Counted from the first letter of the stretch, positions 10,990 through 21,756 are shown. The stretch is 64,000 nt of DNA from Ashinkailepas kermadecensis (GCA_034440615.1 JAOTOM010004863.1:321001-385000); one strand, 5' to 3'. The notes: a model not told the origin generated them from the letters alone. Numbers and translations are program-made.

Positions 10990-12772
10990 CAGGGCGGCCA
11001 CCGCGGGTCGGACCAGTTGGTGTAGCGTGGGGTGGGACAGGACGGCCACCGCGGGTCGGTACAGTTGGTGTGGCGTGGGGTGGGACAGGACTGCCACCAC
11101 CGGTCGGTACAGTTGGTGTGGCGTGGGGTGGGACAGGACGGCCACCACCGGTCGGTACAGTTGATGTGGCGTGGGGTGGGACAGGACGGCCACCGCGGGT
11201 CGGTACAGTTGATGTGGCGTGGGGTGGGACAGGACGGCCACCGCGGGTCGGTACAGTTGGTGTGGCGTGGGGTGGGACAGGACGGCCACCACCGGTGGGT
11301 ACAGTTGATGTGGCGTGGGGTGGGACAGGACGGCCACCGCGGGTCGGTACAGTTGATGTGGCGTGGGGTGGGACAGGACGGCCACCGCGGGTCGGTACAG
11401 TTGATGTGGCGTGGGGTGGGACAGGACGGCCACCACTGGTCGGTACAGTTGATGTGGCGTGGGGTGGGACAGGACGGCCACCGCGGGTCGGTACAGTTGA
11501 TGTGGCGTGGGGTGGGACAGGACGGCCACCACCGGTGGGTACAGTTGGTGTGGCGTGGGGTGGGACAGGACGGCCACCGCGGGTCGGTACAGTTGATGTG
11601 GCGTGGGGTGGGACAGGACGGCCACCACCGGTGGGTACAGTTGATGTGGCGTGGGGTGGGACAGGACGGCCACCCACCGGGTCGGTACAGTTGATGTGGC
11701 GTGGGGTGGGACAGGACGGCCACCACCGGTCGGTACAGTTGGTGTGGCGTGGGGTGGGACAGGACGGCCACCACCGGTCGGTACAGTTGATGTGGCGTGG
11801 GGTGGGACAGGACGGCCACCACCGGTGGATACAGTTGATGTGGCGTGGGGTGGGACAGGACGGCCACCGCGGGTCGGTACAGTTGATGTGGCGTGGGGTG
11901 GGACAGGACGGCCACCACCGGTCGGTACAGTTGGTGTGGCGTGGGGTGGGACAGGACGGCCACCACCGGTGGGTACAGTTGATGTGGCGTGGGGTGGGAC
12001 AGGACGGCCACCGCGGGTCGGTACAGTTGGTGTGGCGTGGGGTGGGACAGGACGGCCACCACCGGTGGGTACAGTTGATGTGGCGTGGGGTGGGACAGGA
12101 CGGCCACCACTGGTCGGTACAGTTGATGTGGCGTGGGGTGGGACAGGATGTCCACCACTGGTCGGTACAGTTGATGTGGCGTGGGGTGGGACAGGACGGC
12201 CACCGCGGGTCGGTACAGTTGGTGTGGCGTGGGGTGGGACAGGACGGCCACCACCGGTCGGTACAGTTGATGTGGCGTGGGGTGGGACAGGACGGCCACC
12301 GCGGGTCGGTACAGTTGGTGTGGCGTGGGGTGGGACAGGACGGCCACCACCGGTGGGTACAGTTGATGTGGCGTGGGGTGGGACAGGACGGCCACCACTG
12401 GTCGGTACAGTTGATGTGGCGTGGGGTGGGACAGGACGGCCACCGCGGGTCGGTACAGTTGATGTGGCGTGGGGTGGGACAGGACGGCCACCACCGGTCG
12501 GTACAGTTGATGTGGCGTGGGGTGGGACAGGACGGCCACCACTGGTCGGTACAGTTGATGTGGCGTGGGGTGGGACAGGACGGCCACCGCGGGTCGGTAC
12601 AGTTGATGTGGCGTGGGGTGGGACAGGACGGCCACCGCTGGTCGGTACAGTTGATGTGGCGTGGGGTGGGACAGGACGGCCACCGCGGGTCGGTACAGTT
12701 GATGTGGCGTGGGGTGGGACAGGACGGCCACCACCGGTCGGTACAGTTGATGTGGCGTGGGGTGGGGCAGGG
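10990..12772. repeat. 48-bp minisatellite, about 37 copies
   Basis: Unit: tacagttgatgtggcgtggg, gtgggacaggacggccaccg and cgggtcgg (48 bp). Copies vary at three places: gttgatg/gttggtg; ccgcgg/caccgg/cactgg; and gtcgg/gtggg. One unit near 11671-11688 carries two extra bases and shifts the register. Because the unit is a multiple of three and lacks stops in several frames, both strands show open frames longer than 600 codons. These encode simple repeats such as VGTVDVAWGGTGRPPR and have no other coding support. Guanine runs recur in each unit. Confidence 0.97.
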
Positions 12773-14076
12773 CGGGCGAACTGTGTTGGGGCATGCTATG
12801 CAGATTGGAAGCGGACTGAAATCCTTTTGGAAGTAAGACTGATACCTGATTGGTATACACGAAAAATATCGATTTGTCCTTCCTTTCAGCTAAGCAAGCG
12901 ATGGTTTGCATCCCCTTCAATTTGCTTACCGTGAGTTCGATCGTCGAAAGAACCCAGCGATGTTGCAATTTGTCCTCGTATGCGTTGTGCTAAAATCAGC
13001 TTCGCTAAATTGTACCGTTTTCCCTACATACTCGGTGCCGAAATCATGCTCAACCGTATGTCACGCAATGCGGCTTGAAGTTGCCACGAGTCGTGTGAAG
13101 AAGATATTGTCATCCCGAAGGCGCAGCACGCTCGATTTCACGTGACATTTTCCACGCTGGGTGGCATCAGCCAACACAATGCAGTGGAATGCCATTGCAG
13201 CAGACATGTGCCGCAGGTGATCACGTGCCAGCCGCCGGGCGGGCCGCTCCCGATCTGTTCCACTGCGGCGCGCCGCTCACGCCACGCGCACTCCCAGCCT
13301 GGGCGTGGCTTATTGCGGCGAGAACACGCTGAATGCCGACCGGCAGCGGAGCGCGCGCCCGCTCGCTGCCTCGCCTCAGGCGCCCGGTGTGCATGCGAGT
13401 GTCGCTGCAGCGGATACTGTGCCGGCTGGTGGCTCGTGCGCCGCGGACGGTGGCCGCCTGCCGCCGGCGGTCGGTACGCCGCCGGCCATTTGGGCCCCGT
13501 CGGCGGCCGGCCACGCCCCGCTCGAGTTTCCAGCGCCAGCGCAATGATGTCGGCCGGGTCTGGTCGGAAATAGTGCCGGTCATGCGTTTGATAAGGCGCT
13601 GGCGCAGATTGGATTGCGTGCGGATTCCGGTCTGGTTCGCTGACGTGCGGGCTCGTGCTCTCCGAGTATGCGTGAAGGAACTTGAGGGGGGGGGAGGTGT
13701 GCCACCCGGCGCGCTACCTGGTTCGTTGGGAATTCCGTGTCCATGTTTGAGTTGGCTAACTTTTGCAAACACCATTACGTTCGGTAAATGTTGAACCTTT
13801 AAATATTTTCATCGTGCATGCTCCTGAGAGATATTTCAGATGAGGCACATTTGTGTGCCATGAAATTGCAATGTCGGTCGTATGATCATGCGAACATGTG
13901 TGATGGGAACGGGTACGACTCGACCGAGCACTTTTGCTGACAAGGTTATGCCTGTGCTTGCATTCGTAAATGTGAGTGCTGAAACGTTTGCTTAGCTGAT
14001 TTCTTCGAATATTTCAGTTGAGGCATATTGAAGCTGCCTGATGTTGACGAAATTCCCCGTTCATATCACACGGTGC
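12773..14076. other. Unassigned DNA with a CpG-rich core (13200-13560)
   Basis: The flanks show no recognisable gene. The centre is strongly GC- and CpG-rich and opens several frames on both strands, as expected from composition. It could be a CpG island of a nearby gene, but no first exon or promoter element is identified. Confidence 0.4.
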
Positions 14077-14634
14077 GTGACCGAGCCTGTACCCCGAGGG
14101 AGGCCCGCCAGGGGTCAGCATCAACTGCCCGGATCATACCACTCGGCCCTCGACCGAGCCTATACCCCAAGGGAGGCCCGCCAGGGGTCAGCATCAACTG
14201 CCCGGGTCATACCACTCGGCCCTCGACCGAGCCTGTACCCGAGGGGAGGCCCGCCAGGGGTCAGCATCAACTGCCCGGGTCATACCACTCGGCCCTCGAC
14301 CGAGCCTGTACCCCAAGGGAGGCCCGCCAGGGGTCAGCATCAACTGCCCGGGTCATACCACTCGGCCCTCGACCGAGCCTGTACCCCGAGGGAGGCCCGC
14401 CAGGGGTCAGCATCAACGCCCGGGTCATACCACTCGGCCTCGACCGAGCCTATACCCCAAGGGAGGCCCGCCAGGGGTCAGCATCAACTGCCCGGGTCAT
14501 ACCACTCGGCCCTCGACCGAGCCTGTACCCCGAGGGAGGCCCGCCAGGGGTCAGCATCAACTGCCCGGGTCATACCACTCGGCCCTCGACCGAGCCTATA
14601 CCCCGAGGGAGGCTCGCCAGGGGTCAACACCAAC
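14077..14634. repeat. 73-bp minisatellite, about 8 copies
   Basis: Unit of 73 bp: cctcgaccgagcctgtaccc, cgagggaggcccgccagggg, tcagcatcaactgcccgggt, cataccactcggc. Copies are nearly identical. The fifth has two single-base deletions, one near 14417 and one near 14438. Variants alternate between gtacccc and atacccc. Confidence 0.95.
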
Positions 14635-14938
14635 TTCATACATACTGGGCTGTGAGTGCAGTTCGGTACGGCTTTCATAGGCTTGTCGGCTTTGATCGAT
14701 CATTGGTTGGCTCAATATGAGTAAGAGAAGGGTGTTCGTACCACAACTTGCAGGTGAAGGAAGTTGTGTGGTTCGCCGAGTTACAATTCCCCGCCACCCA
14801 CCACTATATCAATAGACAAAGATCTATAAATCTATATCTAGATCTATATCAACCGACGAAGAAAAATTGTTGATTGTTTTTGTGAATTGATTGTTAATTG
14901 CGACGAAAATACAATTGGATTGAGAAGAGACCTAAGAC
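14635..14938. other. Spacer before the DNA transposon
   Basis: About 300 bp with an AT-rich gatctataaatctatatcta patch at 14820-14850. No gene seen. Confidence 0.4.
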
Positions 14939-15402
14939 AATTGGGTCATTCTTTGGAAACTCGACACCTCGATAACACAGCACCACCTCGGATTCTCATG
15001 CAAGTTTGTGTATGGGGTTGTCTAGGCCCGAGAAGACGAATCTGAGGTTTTTAGGTCCCTAGGTCTAACGGTTATTGCGTCACGATGACGTCATATGCTG
15101 ACTTTTTTCTGCTCATTGCAAATTTCAATGCGATATAACTCCGAGGTTTATCATTATTTTTCCATTCTGTAAAATGTTTTGTAAAGCAGACGTAGTATGG
15201 TATTGCATAATATTTTTTATGAATTTATACATCCATGTTTTATTATTTTTTACATTATATATTTTATATAATATCATTTTTCGAAAAATGTATAAGTGTC
15301 GATTTTCGAAAAACATCCATATTCTGATTCTCCGTGCAATTCTGTATTAGAAACAATCAAAGATAGAATGGGCGCACCCCTGGAACACCGTCAGAAAAAT
15401 CG
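14939..15402 (+). repeat. Left long terminal inverted repeat
   Basis: Pairs with 18500-18973. It contains local palindromes such as tttttcgaaaaatg and cgattttcgaaaaac near 15280-15315, and an AT-rich centre. Its inner end is gacac/caccgtcagaaaaatcg, after which similarity to the other arm stops. Confidence 0.88.
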
Positions 15403-15989
15403 TTATAACATAGCACAGGCCTCTGTCCTGGCTGTTGCAGCAGCGCTATGCACAATGCAACTATGGGCGAGAACCTCGCTGCTGGATGCCATCCAGGGTG
15501 GGGGTAGGATTCAGGTTTGCGGTGGGCTGCGTCGGTCATCTCCAATCAGCAGCGTATGTATTTAGTGGGGAGGGGGGGCTGGGGGACAATGCGCCGTAGT
15601 GTTTATACGGTGGGAATTTCCGGTTGTCCAAGAATAATCAGGTTGCGACTGCAGTCGAGAATGGCATAGAATGACATAGCAGCACAGAACAATTCAAAAC
15701 GCGCTGCATTTCATGAAATTTATAAAATGCACATCCGGTTTTACGTAACCTGTCACTAATTCTTCTGAATGTAGACCATATACGCAGCGGTCTGTGAGCA
15801 GGCACGTAGCCAGGAACTCTGTCAGGGGGGCATCTCACCAAAAGGGCCCAAGGTCAGCTCCAAAGGGCACCAAACCTTCCTTGGCGGCGGAAGTGTTGCT
15901 GACTGGGGGGTGGAGGGGGGAGCGATGTGGTGAGCGCGCCCGTGTGGCGGATGTGTTGCTGAGCGGGGCGGGGGGGAGGGGGTTGGGAA
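15403..15989 (+). other. 5' leader region of the transposon
   Basis: Between the left inverted repeat and the transposase frame. It contains a G-rich stretch (15903-15990) with two copies of a gtgttgctga(c/g).ggg motif. It also has gcacgtagccaggaactctg next to a gggggg run near 15802-15830, which may be the end of a further nested element. Confidence 0.4.
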
Positions 15990-17282
15990 GTGAAAGCGAC
16001 GCATGGAATTTTGGGCACAACTGACAGGAAACTGTCGATTGCTGCTCTCTCCCAGAATAAAAAAGATGAGGTCATTAATTTCTACCAGCAGGACGACATC
16101 AGTAGACCACTACCAGGACAGAAAGACGTGGTCAGTGTGCGATGTCAGGATGGCATAAGGCGAACTTACCAGAAGAGACTGGTCCTTTCGAATTTGAGAG
16201 AAGCCTACCATCAATACAAGGAGCAAACTCCTCAGCCTGTTGGGTTCTCCACATTCGCTAGTCTGCGACCACCTTGGTGCGTGCTAGCCGGCGCTAGCGG
16301 GACGCATTCAGTTTGCGTATGCATTCATCATCAAAACCCGAAATTGATGGTTCAAGCCATACGTCACGATTTGTCTGTCGTTGATCTTATGAAGAAAGTT
16401 GTTTGCTCCGTGGAAAACGAAGAATGTATGTTTCGGCAATGTGACAAGTGGCCCGGAGTCAACGAGCTCAGGAATTTTCTGACCAGTATGCCGAGTTTGG
16501 CAGAGACTGACGAAGTGGAATTTAGACAGTGGATCAGCACGGATCGAACCACGATGGTAAACATGACGCAGACCGTTGAAGATTTTATCGAGGGGCTTAC
16601 TAATGCCATATCAAAGCTAACCAGGCACCACTATACAGCGCGCGTACAGAATGACTTTCTAAAAGCTCTGAAAGGACAACTACCCGAGGATGAGGCCATC
16701 ATCTCGGGAGATTTTTCCGAAAACTACACCTTTCTGGTGCAAGATGCAGTACAAGGCTACCATTGGGAGAACGCACAGGCCACTGTCCATCCATTCGTCG
16801 AACGACGAATAACGTTGCGACGCGAACGTAACGTTGTACAACATTACAACGCGTTGTAACGTTACAACGTTACAACGCGAGTCCCATACGGGTCACTGCA
16901 AACCAAAAGCTATTGCGTCATAAGTGACGATCTGCACCACAATACAGCCTCAGTTTACGCGTTCCAAACAAAGGTTCTGGAACGGATGAAATCCGAGAAT
17001 GAAAATGTCAGAAAGGTGCATTACTTTACAGACGGCTGTGCAGCACAATACAAGAATAAACATAATATAAGGAATATGTGCCTGCACAAGCAGGACTTCA
17101 ACGTTGACTGCGAGTGGCATTATTTTGCCACCTGCCATGGAAAAGGTCCGTGCGAAGGCGTAGGTGGGACCGTGAAACGCCTGACGGCAAGGGCAAGCAT
17201 TCAGCGGCCAGACGGAGACCAGATATTGACCCCGGAAGCTATGTTTAACTTCTGCTCGACACATATCAGGTACTGTTCCTAA
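15990..17282 (+). pseudogene. DDE-type transposase-like gene, interrupted by one in-frame stop
   Basis: A single frame from ATG at 15990 runs to 17282 except for TAA at 16857-16859. Recognisable blocks, in order: an N-terminal region with DDISRPLPGQKD, then LRPPWCVLAGASGTHSVCVC (about residues 92-111), GDFSENY (Asp about 241), HWENAQATVHPF, FTDGCAAQYKNK (Asp about 348) and CHGKGPCEGVGGTVKR (Glu about 389). I know this block set from multi-copy proteins of invertebrate genomes, but I cannot give a safe family name. Reading D241, D348 and E389 as a DDE triad of an RNase H-like fold is inference; the spacing of 40 residues between the last two fits. The stop lies in a palindromic insertion between the first two acidic residues. 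The frame is otherwise open, so the element may have died recently. Confidence 0.8.
16811..16881. repeat. Nested palindrome cluster inside the transposase frame
   Basis: Overlapping perfect palindromes: gttgtacaac (16833-16842), ttacaacgcgttgtaa (16844-16859) and cgttgtaacgttacaacg (16852-16869), within a run of gttacaac/gttgtaac motifs. It replaces the expected segment between HPF and GSLQTKS, keeps the downstream frame in phase, and introduces the only stop codon of the frame (16857). Confidence 0.85.
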
Positions 17283-17619
17283 TTGCAAAAATCATTTTTT
17301 ATTAGCACCACCTAGCGCCATTTTTCGCAATTTTCTGTCAGATTCTAATTTTCGCGGGATTTTGGGTATTCAGGGCACATCAGCTCAATATACCTAAGCC
17401 TTCACTGGTTACCCAGGATCAACAACTGGTCTTTATAAACAAATAAATAGTCCGTTCACTATGACACCCGTCAAAAGGGCGAGTGAAAGTAGCGCATTTC
17501 TTACCCGTTTTCTAGATACTCGTAAAAATATTGCATATGTGAAATGCTGAAAAGATCGAAGATTGTGCGATCGGGATGACAAATACTTGCAAGGGAGCTG
17601 ATGAAAATTTCGTCCCACA

Positions 17620-17812
17620 GGGATCGAATTAATCTACGTCTCCCAGGCGGACATCGAGAAGACAGCGACAATGCTGTCACAGCGTTTCGCTTCAGCAAAA
17701 CTTGTGAAGGGCACGAGGAGCTTCCACTGTTTTCGGCCCAGAAGCGCGACTCAGGTGGCCGCATATGCGACTTCGCGGACCTCAACATTCAAACTAGTGA
17801 AAACTGTCGTTA
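17620..17812 (+). pseudogene. Likely C-terminal piece of the transposase after an intron-like gap
   Basis: In the frame starting at 17620 the peptide reads IYVSQADIEKTATMLSQRF...KGTRSFHCF. It resembles the C-terminal end I expect for this protein family (RF..A...GTRS.H.F). The upstream block ends at acatatcag|gtactg (GT at 17270), a good splice donor, and tttcgtcccacag at 17608-17620 is a good acceptor. The codon phase across this exact pair does not match, so either the junction differs or an indel has occurred. Confidence 0.5.
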
Positions 17813-18053
17813 ATCGAAAATAAACCTTTCGCCGACGCATTCCTTTGAAGCCCGGAGAATGTCTTAAATATAAAAATCCAGAGGAAATCGGAATTTCTAT
17901 CGGTTCAGTCGCGTGGGGCATCCTATTATATCGCAAGGGACACCATTCTACACTGTACAGTGCCCTGAACCCCCCTCAGTCCCTCTTCCCATAAATATGC
18001 CACTCATTGTACACAACTGACGCAGCCCACAGAAACTCTGGTCTCCTCCCCAA

Positions 18054-18385
18054 GGGCGTCGCCACGGATTTTTATTTGGGGGGTCGGTCCCAGGGACGCA
18101 TCTAGCCACTCGGTTTAGGGGGGCCAGTCCAGGCCCAGGACTTCTCGACCGGGGGGGAAGCGCTGTCGGCTCGGTGTCTGGTGATTGTATTGTTGACCGG
18201 TTGTGTGCTAATGTCCGGTAGTTTTAAGGGAAAATGCTGTGACCGGGGGGGAAGGGGGTGGGAAGCGATGTCGGATGTCCGGTGTTTGTATCGTTGACCA
18301 GTTGTTTTGGGGGGGTGTCGACCCCCCCCCCCTAATTTTCAAAGTGGGGGGTCCGACCCCCCTGACCCCCCCGGTGGCGACGCCC
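18054..18385. mobile_element. Nested small inverted-repeat element (MITE-like)
   Basis: A 12-bp terminal inverted repeat gggcgtcgccac (18054-18065) pairs with gtggcgacgccc (18374-18385). The interior is G- and C-run rich and holds two diverged copies of a gaccgggggggaag...ttgttgaccggttg unit (18156-18220 and 18240-18310). No clear target duplication is seen. Confidence 0.45.
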
Positions 18386-18499
18386 ATGCTCCTCCACCAT
18401 ACCCTCGCCCAATCCCCACCCTCACTGGATCCACCAGCCACGCTCGCGCTCAGCTCTTCACAACGCTACTCCAAATGGAGGGTTGGTATGTTTTTTTCG

Positions 18500-18973
18500 C
18501 GATTTTTCTGACGGTGTCCCAAGAGTGCGCCCACTCTATCGTTGATTGTTTCGTATACAGAATTGCACGGAGAATCAGAATATGGATGTTTTTCGAAAAT
18601 CGATACTTATACATTTTTCGAAAAATGATATTATATAAAATATATAATGTAAAAAATAATAAAACATGGATGTAAAAATTCATAAAAAATATTATGCAAT
18701 ACCATACTACGTCTGCTTTACAAAACATTTTACAGAATGGAAAAATAATGATAAACCTCGGAGTTATATCGCATTGAAATTTGCAATGAGCAGAAAAAAG
18801 TCAGTATATGACGTCATCGTGACGTAAAAACCGTGAGACCTAGGGGCCTAAAAATTTCAGATTCGTATTCTCGGCCCTAGACAACCCCATATAGCAACTT
18901 CCTTGGGAATTCGACAGGGTGCTGTGTTGAAACAGGCCTTCTGGGTGTCGAGTTTCTGAAGAACTACCCAATT
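18500..18973 (-). repeat. Right long terminal inverted repeat
   Basis: Reverse complement of 14939-15402, with scattered substitutions and short indels mainly toward the outer end (18830-18960). Confidence 0.88.
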
Positions 18974-19082
18974 AGGAGTGAATTATGTGGTTGTCCGAGG
19001 TATTGCAGTATGTGCGATTTGTCGCCGTCCTTGGCGTGCCCACCGGTGCGGTAGCAATGGCCACCGTATGTCAGGTGTGGGG

Positions 19083-19276
19083 ACAGCTGCACACAGCTCT
19101 CTCCGCAGCTGTGCACAGCTCCTGCCTCTCTGTCGTTATATCGTACTCTCCACGTGCCACAGCTGCACACAGTTCCCACATTTCTGTCGTTCTCTCGTTC
19201 TCTCCACGCGTCACAGCTGCACAAGGCTCCCGCACTTCTGTCGTTCTCTCGCACTCTCCACACGTCACAGCTGCGC
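19083..19276. repeat. 54-bp minisatellite, about 3.5 copies
   Basis: Unit of about 54 bp containing cagctgcacacagttcccac, atttctgtcgttctctc and ctctccacgcgtca. Confidence 0.85.
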
Positions 19277-19372
19277 GGTGGTGCGGGGGTAAATGTTCCC
19301 ATCCTGGACTTTCCTGGAGCCGCTGTACTTATTTATTGTTGGATATTTTCGTCTGAATTATTTCTGGGGTAA

Positions 19373-19514
19373 CTTACCCGTCTGATCGGACCAGCTGCCA
19401 GCTGACCCTCGCAGCCGGAGGCTACGCCAGCCCGTGAAGCGACTCGAACCCGTCTTGCCAGGACATGGGAGGCCAATGCAGGCGGGCGCTCTGACCAGCT
19501 GAGTTGACGGGGCG
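19373..19514 (-). mobile_element. tRNA-derived SINE, type A, copy 1
   Basis: On the minus strand it starts gccccgtcaactcagctggt (A-box-like) and continues with a gggttcgagtcgc B box. A body containing gcagctggtc and ends near gtaagttacc. The same head and body are found at 32951-33103. No target duplication was found, so the ends are approximate. Confidence 0.7.
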
Positions 19515-20482
19515 GCAATACTGCCTGCTGTGAGATCGTCTCTACAGAGGCGACTCTGAAGTGACTATGACCCGTGTTTTGCTGCGGGATCGTTTTTTAC
19601 CGGGCACGCCTGTACTGTGCTGTGTACTGTTTGGTTTTCGGCTGAAGATACTGGGCGAGCCGGCTGGTGCGACTATGCACATACACACAATGTGGGCGAC
19701 ACGGCTGGCGGGAAATTGGCATGCCCCTAGATATTTGCCCCTGTCCCCAGGCTCCCCGGCCTCTGCACGGTGCTGTGTGCCCCTAGATGCTGGCGCCTGC
19801 CCCTAGGTTCCCCGGCCTCTGCACTGTGTTGCATTCCCCGAGATACTGGCGTCTGTCTCCAGGCTCCCCTGCCTCTGCACGGTGCTGCATGGCTCCGACG
19901 ACTGATCGTGATGGCCGACGTGTGGGCGGGAGGCGCTGGACGCTCAGTGCAGGTGATTCGCCGTCTGATTATAGGAATTCCCAAGGGAAAGGATACCTGT
20001 CTGGCAAAAGTACTCCCTCGCCGTACAATTCCGGCGAATTCGTCCAGCCAGTTGAACACGGTTTTACTTGGTACCCCTTTTGGACAAAATGTGTTTTCCC
20101 GTATGGTTTCACCGTTCTTCAGGTTCCATTAGTATCTGTTCTCTCCTGCCTCTACGAGTATCCTTGATGTGCCTGTGCTTCTGCTAAGTAGCGCAGCCAA
20201 TACCTCATGCCAGAGAGGTGCGGTAGTTTTCAAGAGCGCGTTTGGCATAAGCCTACGATAGGTAGGAGCTCTTGGTTGAGCCCTGTTTTACAGCGATTCC
20301 TCATCGTATTCTGCTCCACCTCTGATCCATCGTTCTGTACAATGTTGTATGAAAGCAAGGAAAGCAGAGCAATCCGACAGGAGGGGCGCCGACCCAATGT
20401 GCGTTCCCTTGCCCATGCTGCCTGGTCTGTCTGTGGAATGGGGTCTTGAACGTTGTCAGGCGGGGTGTAATCGAGAGCCCAG
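19515..20482. other. Unassigned GC-richer DNA
   Basis: Three to four imperfect copies of a cccctaggttccccggcctctgcac-like segment of about 50 bp lie at 19725-19895. Otherwise nothing recognised. Confidence 0.5.
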
Positions 20483-20497
20483 CATCTGATTGCTTTG

Positions 20498-20659
20498 GGG
20501 GCGAGTAGTCCAGGGGTAAGTTGCCCGTCTCACAATCGAAAGATTGTGGGTTCGAGTCTCACCTGTCGCTACTCTTCGCCCGCGGCCAATCGGCGTGAGA
20601 GATTGGCGACACTACATGACTCAACGGTCGATGTGTCGAAAACCCAATAACCAACCAAC
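20498..20659 (+). mobile_element. tRNA-derived SINE, type B, copy 1 (162 bp) with 15-bp target duplication
   Basis: catctgattgctttg at 20483-20497 is repeated at 20660-20674. The insert has a tRNA-like head (tagtccaggggtaag A-box-like; gggttcgagtct B box; an internal cacaatcgaaagattgtg arm with a GAAA loop). A central hairpin gccaatc...gattggc with loop ggcgtgaga follows. A 3' hairpin (20607-20638) has stem CGACAC/GTGTCG and inner GAC...GTC. The tail is aacccaataaccaaccaacc. The full target duplication indicates retrotransposition. Confidence 0.9.
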
Positions 20660-20674
20660 CATCTGATTGCTTTG

Positions 20675-21234
20675 TGATTAAAGTTCGCTGAACTTTAAGG
20701 TCATGCTAAGATGTTGAACGTCTTATGTCAGGTCAGATCAACGACAAATCGGCTTCCGAAACACTGATGTCAACACATGAGATGCATACGCAATTCGGTT
20801 TTTGGACGCGCCTGGTGGTCATGTGGTTAGATTCCAACCAGAAAGAGTGATATTGATCAGGTCACTCACTTGACCGCAGTGAACCCTAGGTGTTTACTTG
20901 AACGATTGGGAGACGCTTCCGATTGCTAACATTGTTGTAGAGAATAATGATAAATGAAATCAGGAAGGTGATAGTCCCGGGTCGGGTGCGGGCTTCGTCA
21001 ACATCAACTCTGACATCGGACAATATTGATGCTTGCTGTGCGTCGGCGGAAAAGCATAGTTGTGTTCAAGCTGAGAGAGCAGCCGGCTTAAAATGGCGGT
21101 TGCTCGTGATCTCTTGATCTCGCGACGGCGCGGTTCGGTGCACGGCGATGAGCAGAGTGCTCCAATTTGGCATTTCGGTACTGAGTTTCTCTGCGATGTA
21201 GAATAATCGTTGGTTGAGTTCCCACTTTGAACCA
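20675..21234. other. Unassigned DNA
   Basis: No gene, array or RNA recognised. Confidence 0.4.
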
Positions 21235-21455
21235 ACCGACAGACGGGGACAGGGGATAGATAAGCTAGATGGAGATAGGGGATACATCAGACAGACGGGA
21301 ATAGGGATCAGACATACGGGGATAGGGGATATGCGAAATAGACGAGGATAAGCGATATATCAGACAAACCGGGATAGGAGTTTATCGGATAGACGGGGAA
21401 AGATGGTAGATCGGACAGACGGATATAGGGGATAGACCAGATAGACGTCAGGTGA
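21235..21455. repeat. Degenerate minisatellite of about 30 bp
   Basis: About seven diverged copies of a cagacagacggggatagggg-like unit followed by atagatcaga. Confidence 0.8.
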
Positions 21456-21637
21456 CGGCCCGTCCCCGTCCATATCTGAATCAGTGGCTTAACTGGTGTT
21501 CCGTACTCACCACCACATGCCAAGTTTTGTTCACGTTGCTGAAGTGTATCATAAGTGTATGAACTACAGGGCCTGGCTCCAAGCATCTCAAACGTGCTAT
21601 CCAAATCTCCCTGCGTTGGCTGTGTTGAGATTCGCTG

Positions 21638-21667
21638 TTTTTTTTTTTTTTTTTTTTTTTTTTTTAT

Positions 21668-21750
<83 letters not shown>
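21638..21750. repeat. Poly(T) tract followed by (AT)n
   Basis: Roughly 27 T residues, then an (AT)n run with one interruption. Long Tyr/Ile open frames here are microsatellite artefacts. Confidence 0.97.
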
Positions 21751-21753
<3 letters not shown>

Positions 21754-21756
21754 AGT

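Larger units (their letters stand above)
14939..18973 (+). mobile_element. DNA transposon of about 4 kb with long terminal inverted repeats
   Basis: 14939-15402 and 18500-18973 are long inverted repeats of one another, nearly identical over their central 200 bp. Both outer ends begin with aattgggt followed by a shared aaactcgacacc block. Between them, on the plus strand, lies a transposase-like frame (15990-17282) with a likely C-terminal piece at 17620-17812. This layout is that of an autonomous cut-and-paste element. I could not define a target-site duplication: the bases outside 14939 and 18973 do not match. The element has been hit by at least two later events, a palindromic insertion in the gene and a nested small element near 18054-18385. 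Confidence 0.82.

Noticed and set aside
10751..12968. Open frames of up to 687 codons on both strands
   Set aside because: They lie within the 48-bp array; simple repeated peptides, both strands open, no start, splice or domain evidence.
20498..20572. Functional tRNA gene
   Set aside because: A and B boxes are present but the anticodon arm carries a GAAA loop without a proper anticodon loop, and the unit continues into a SINE body with a target duplication.
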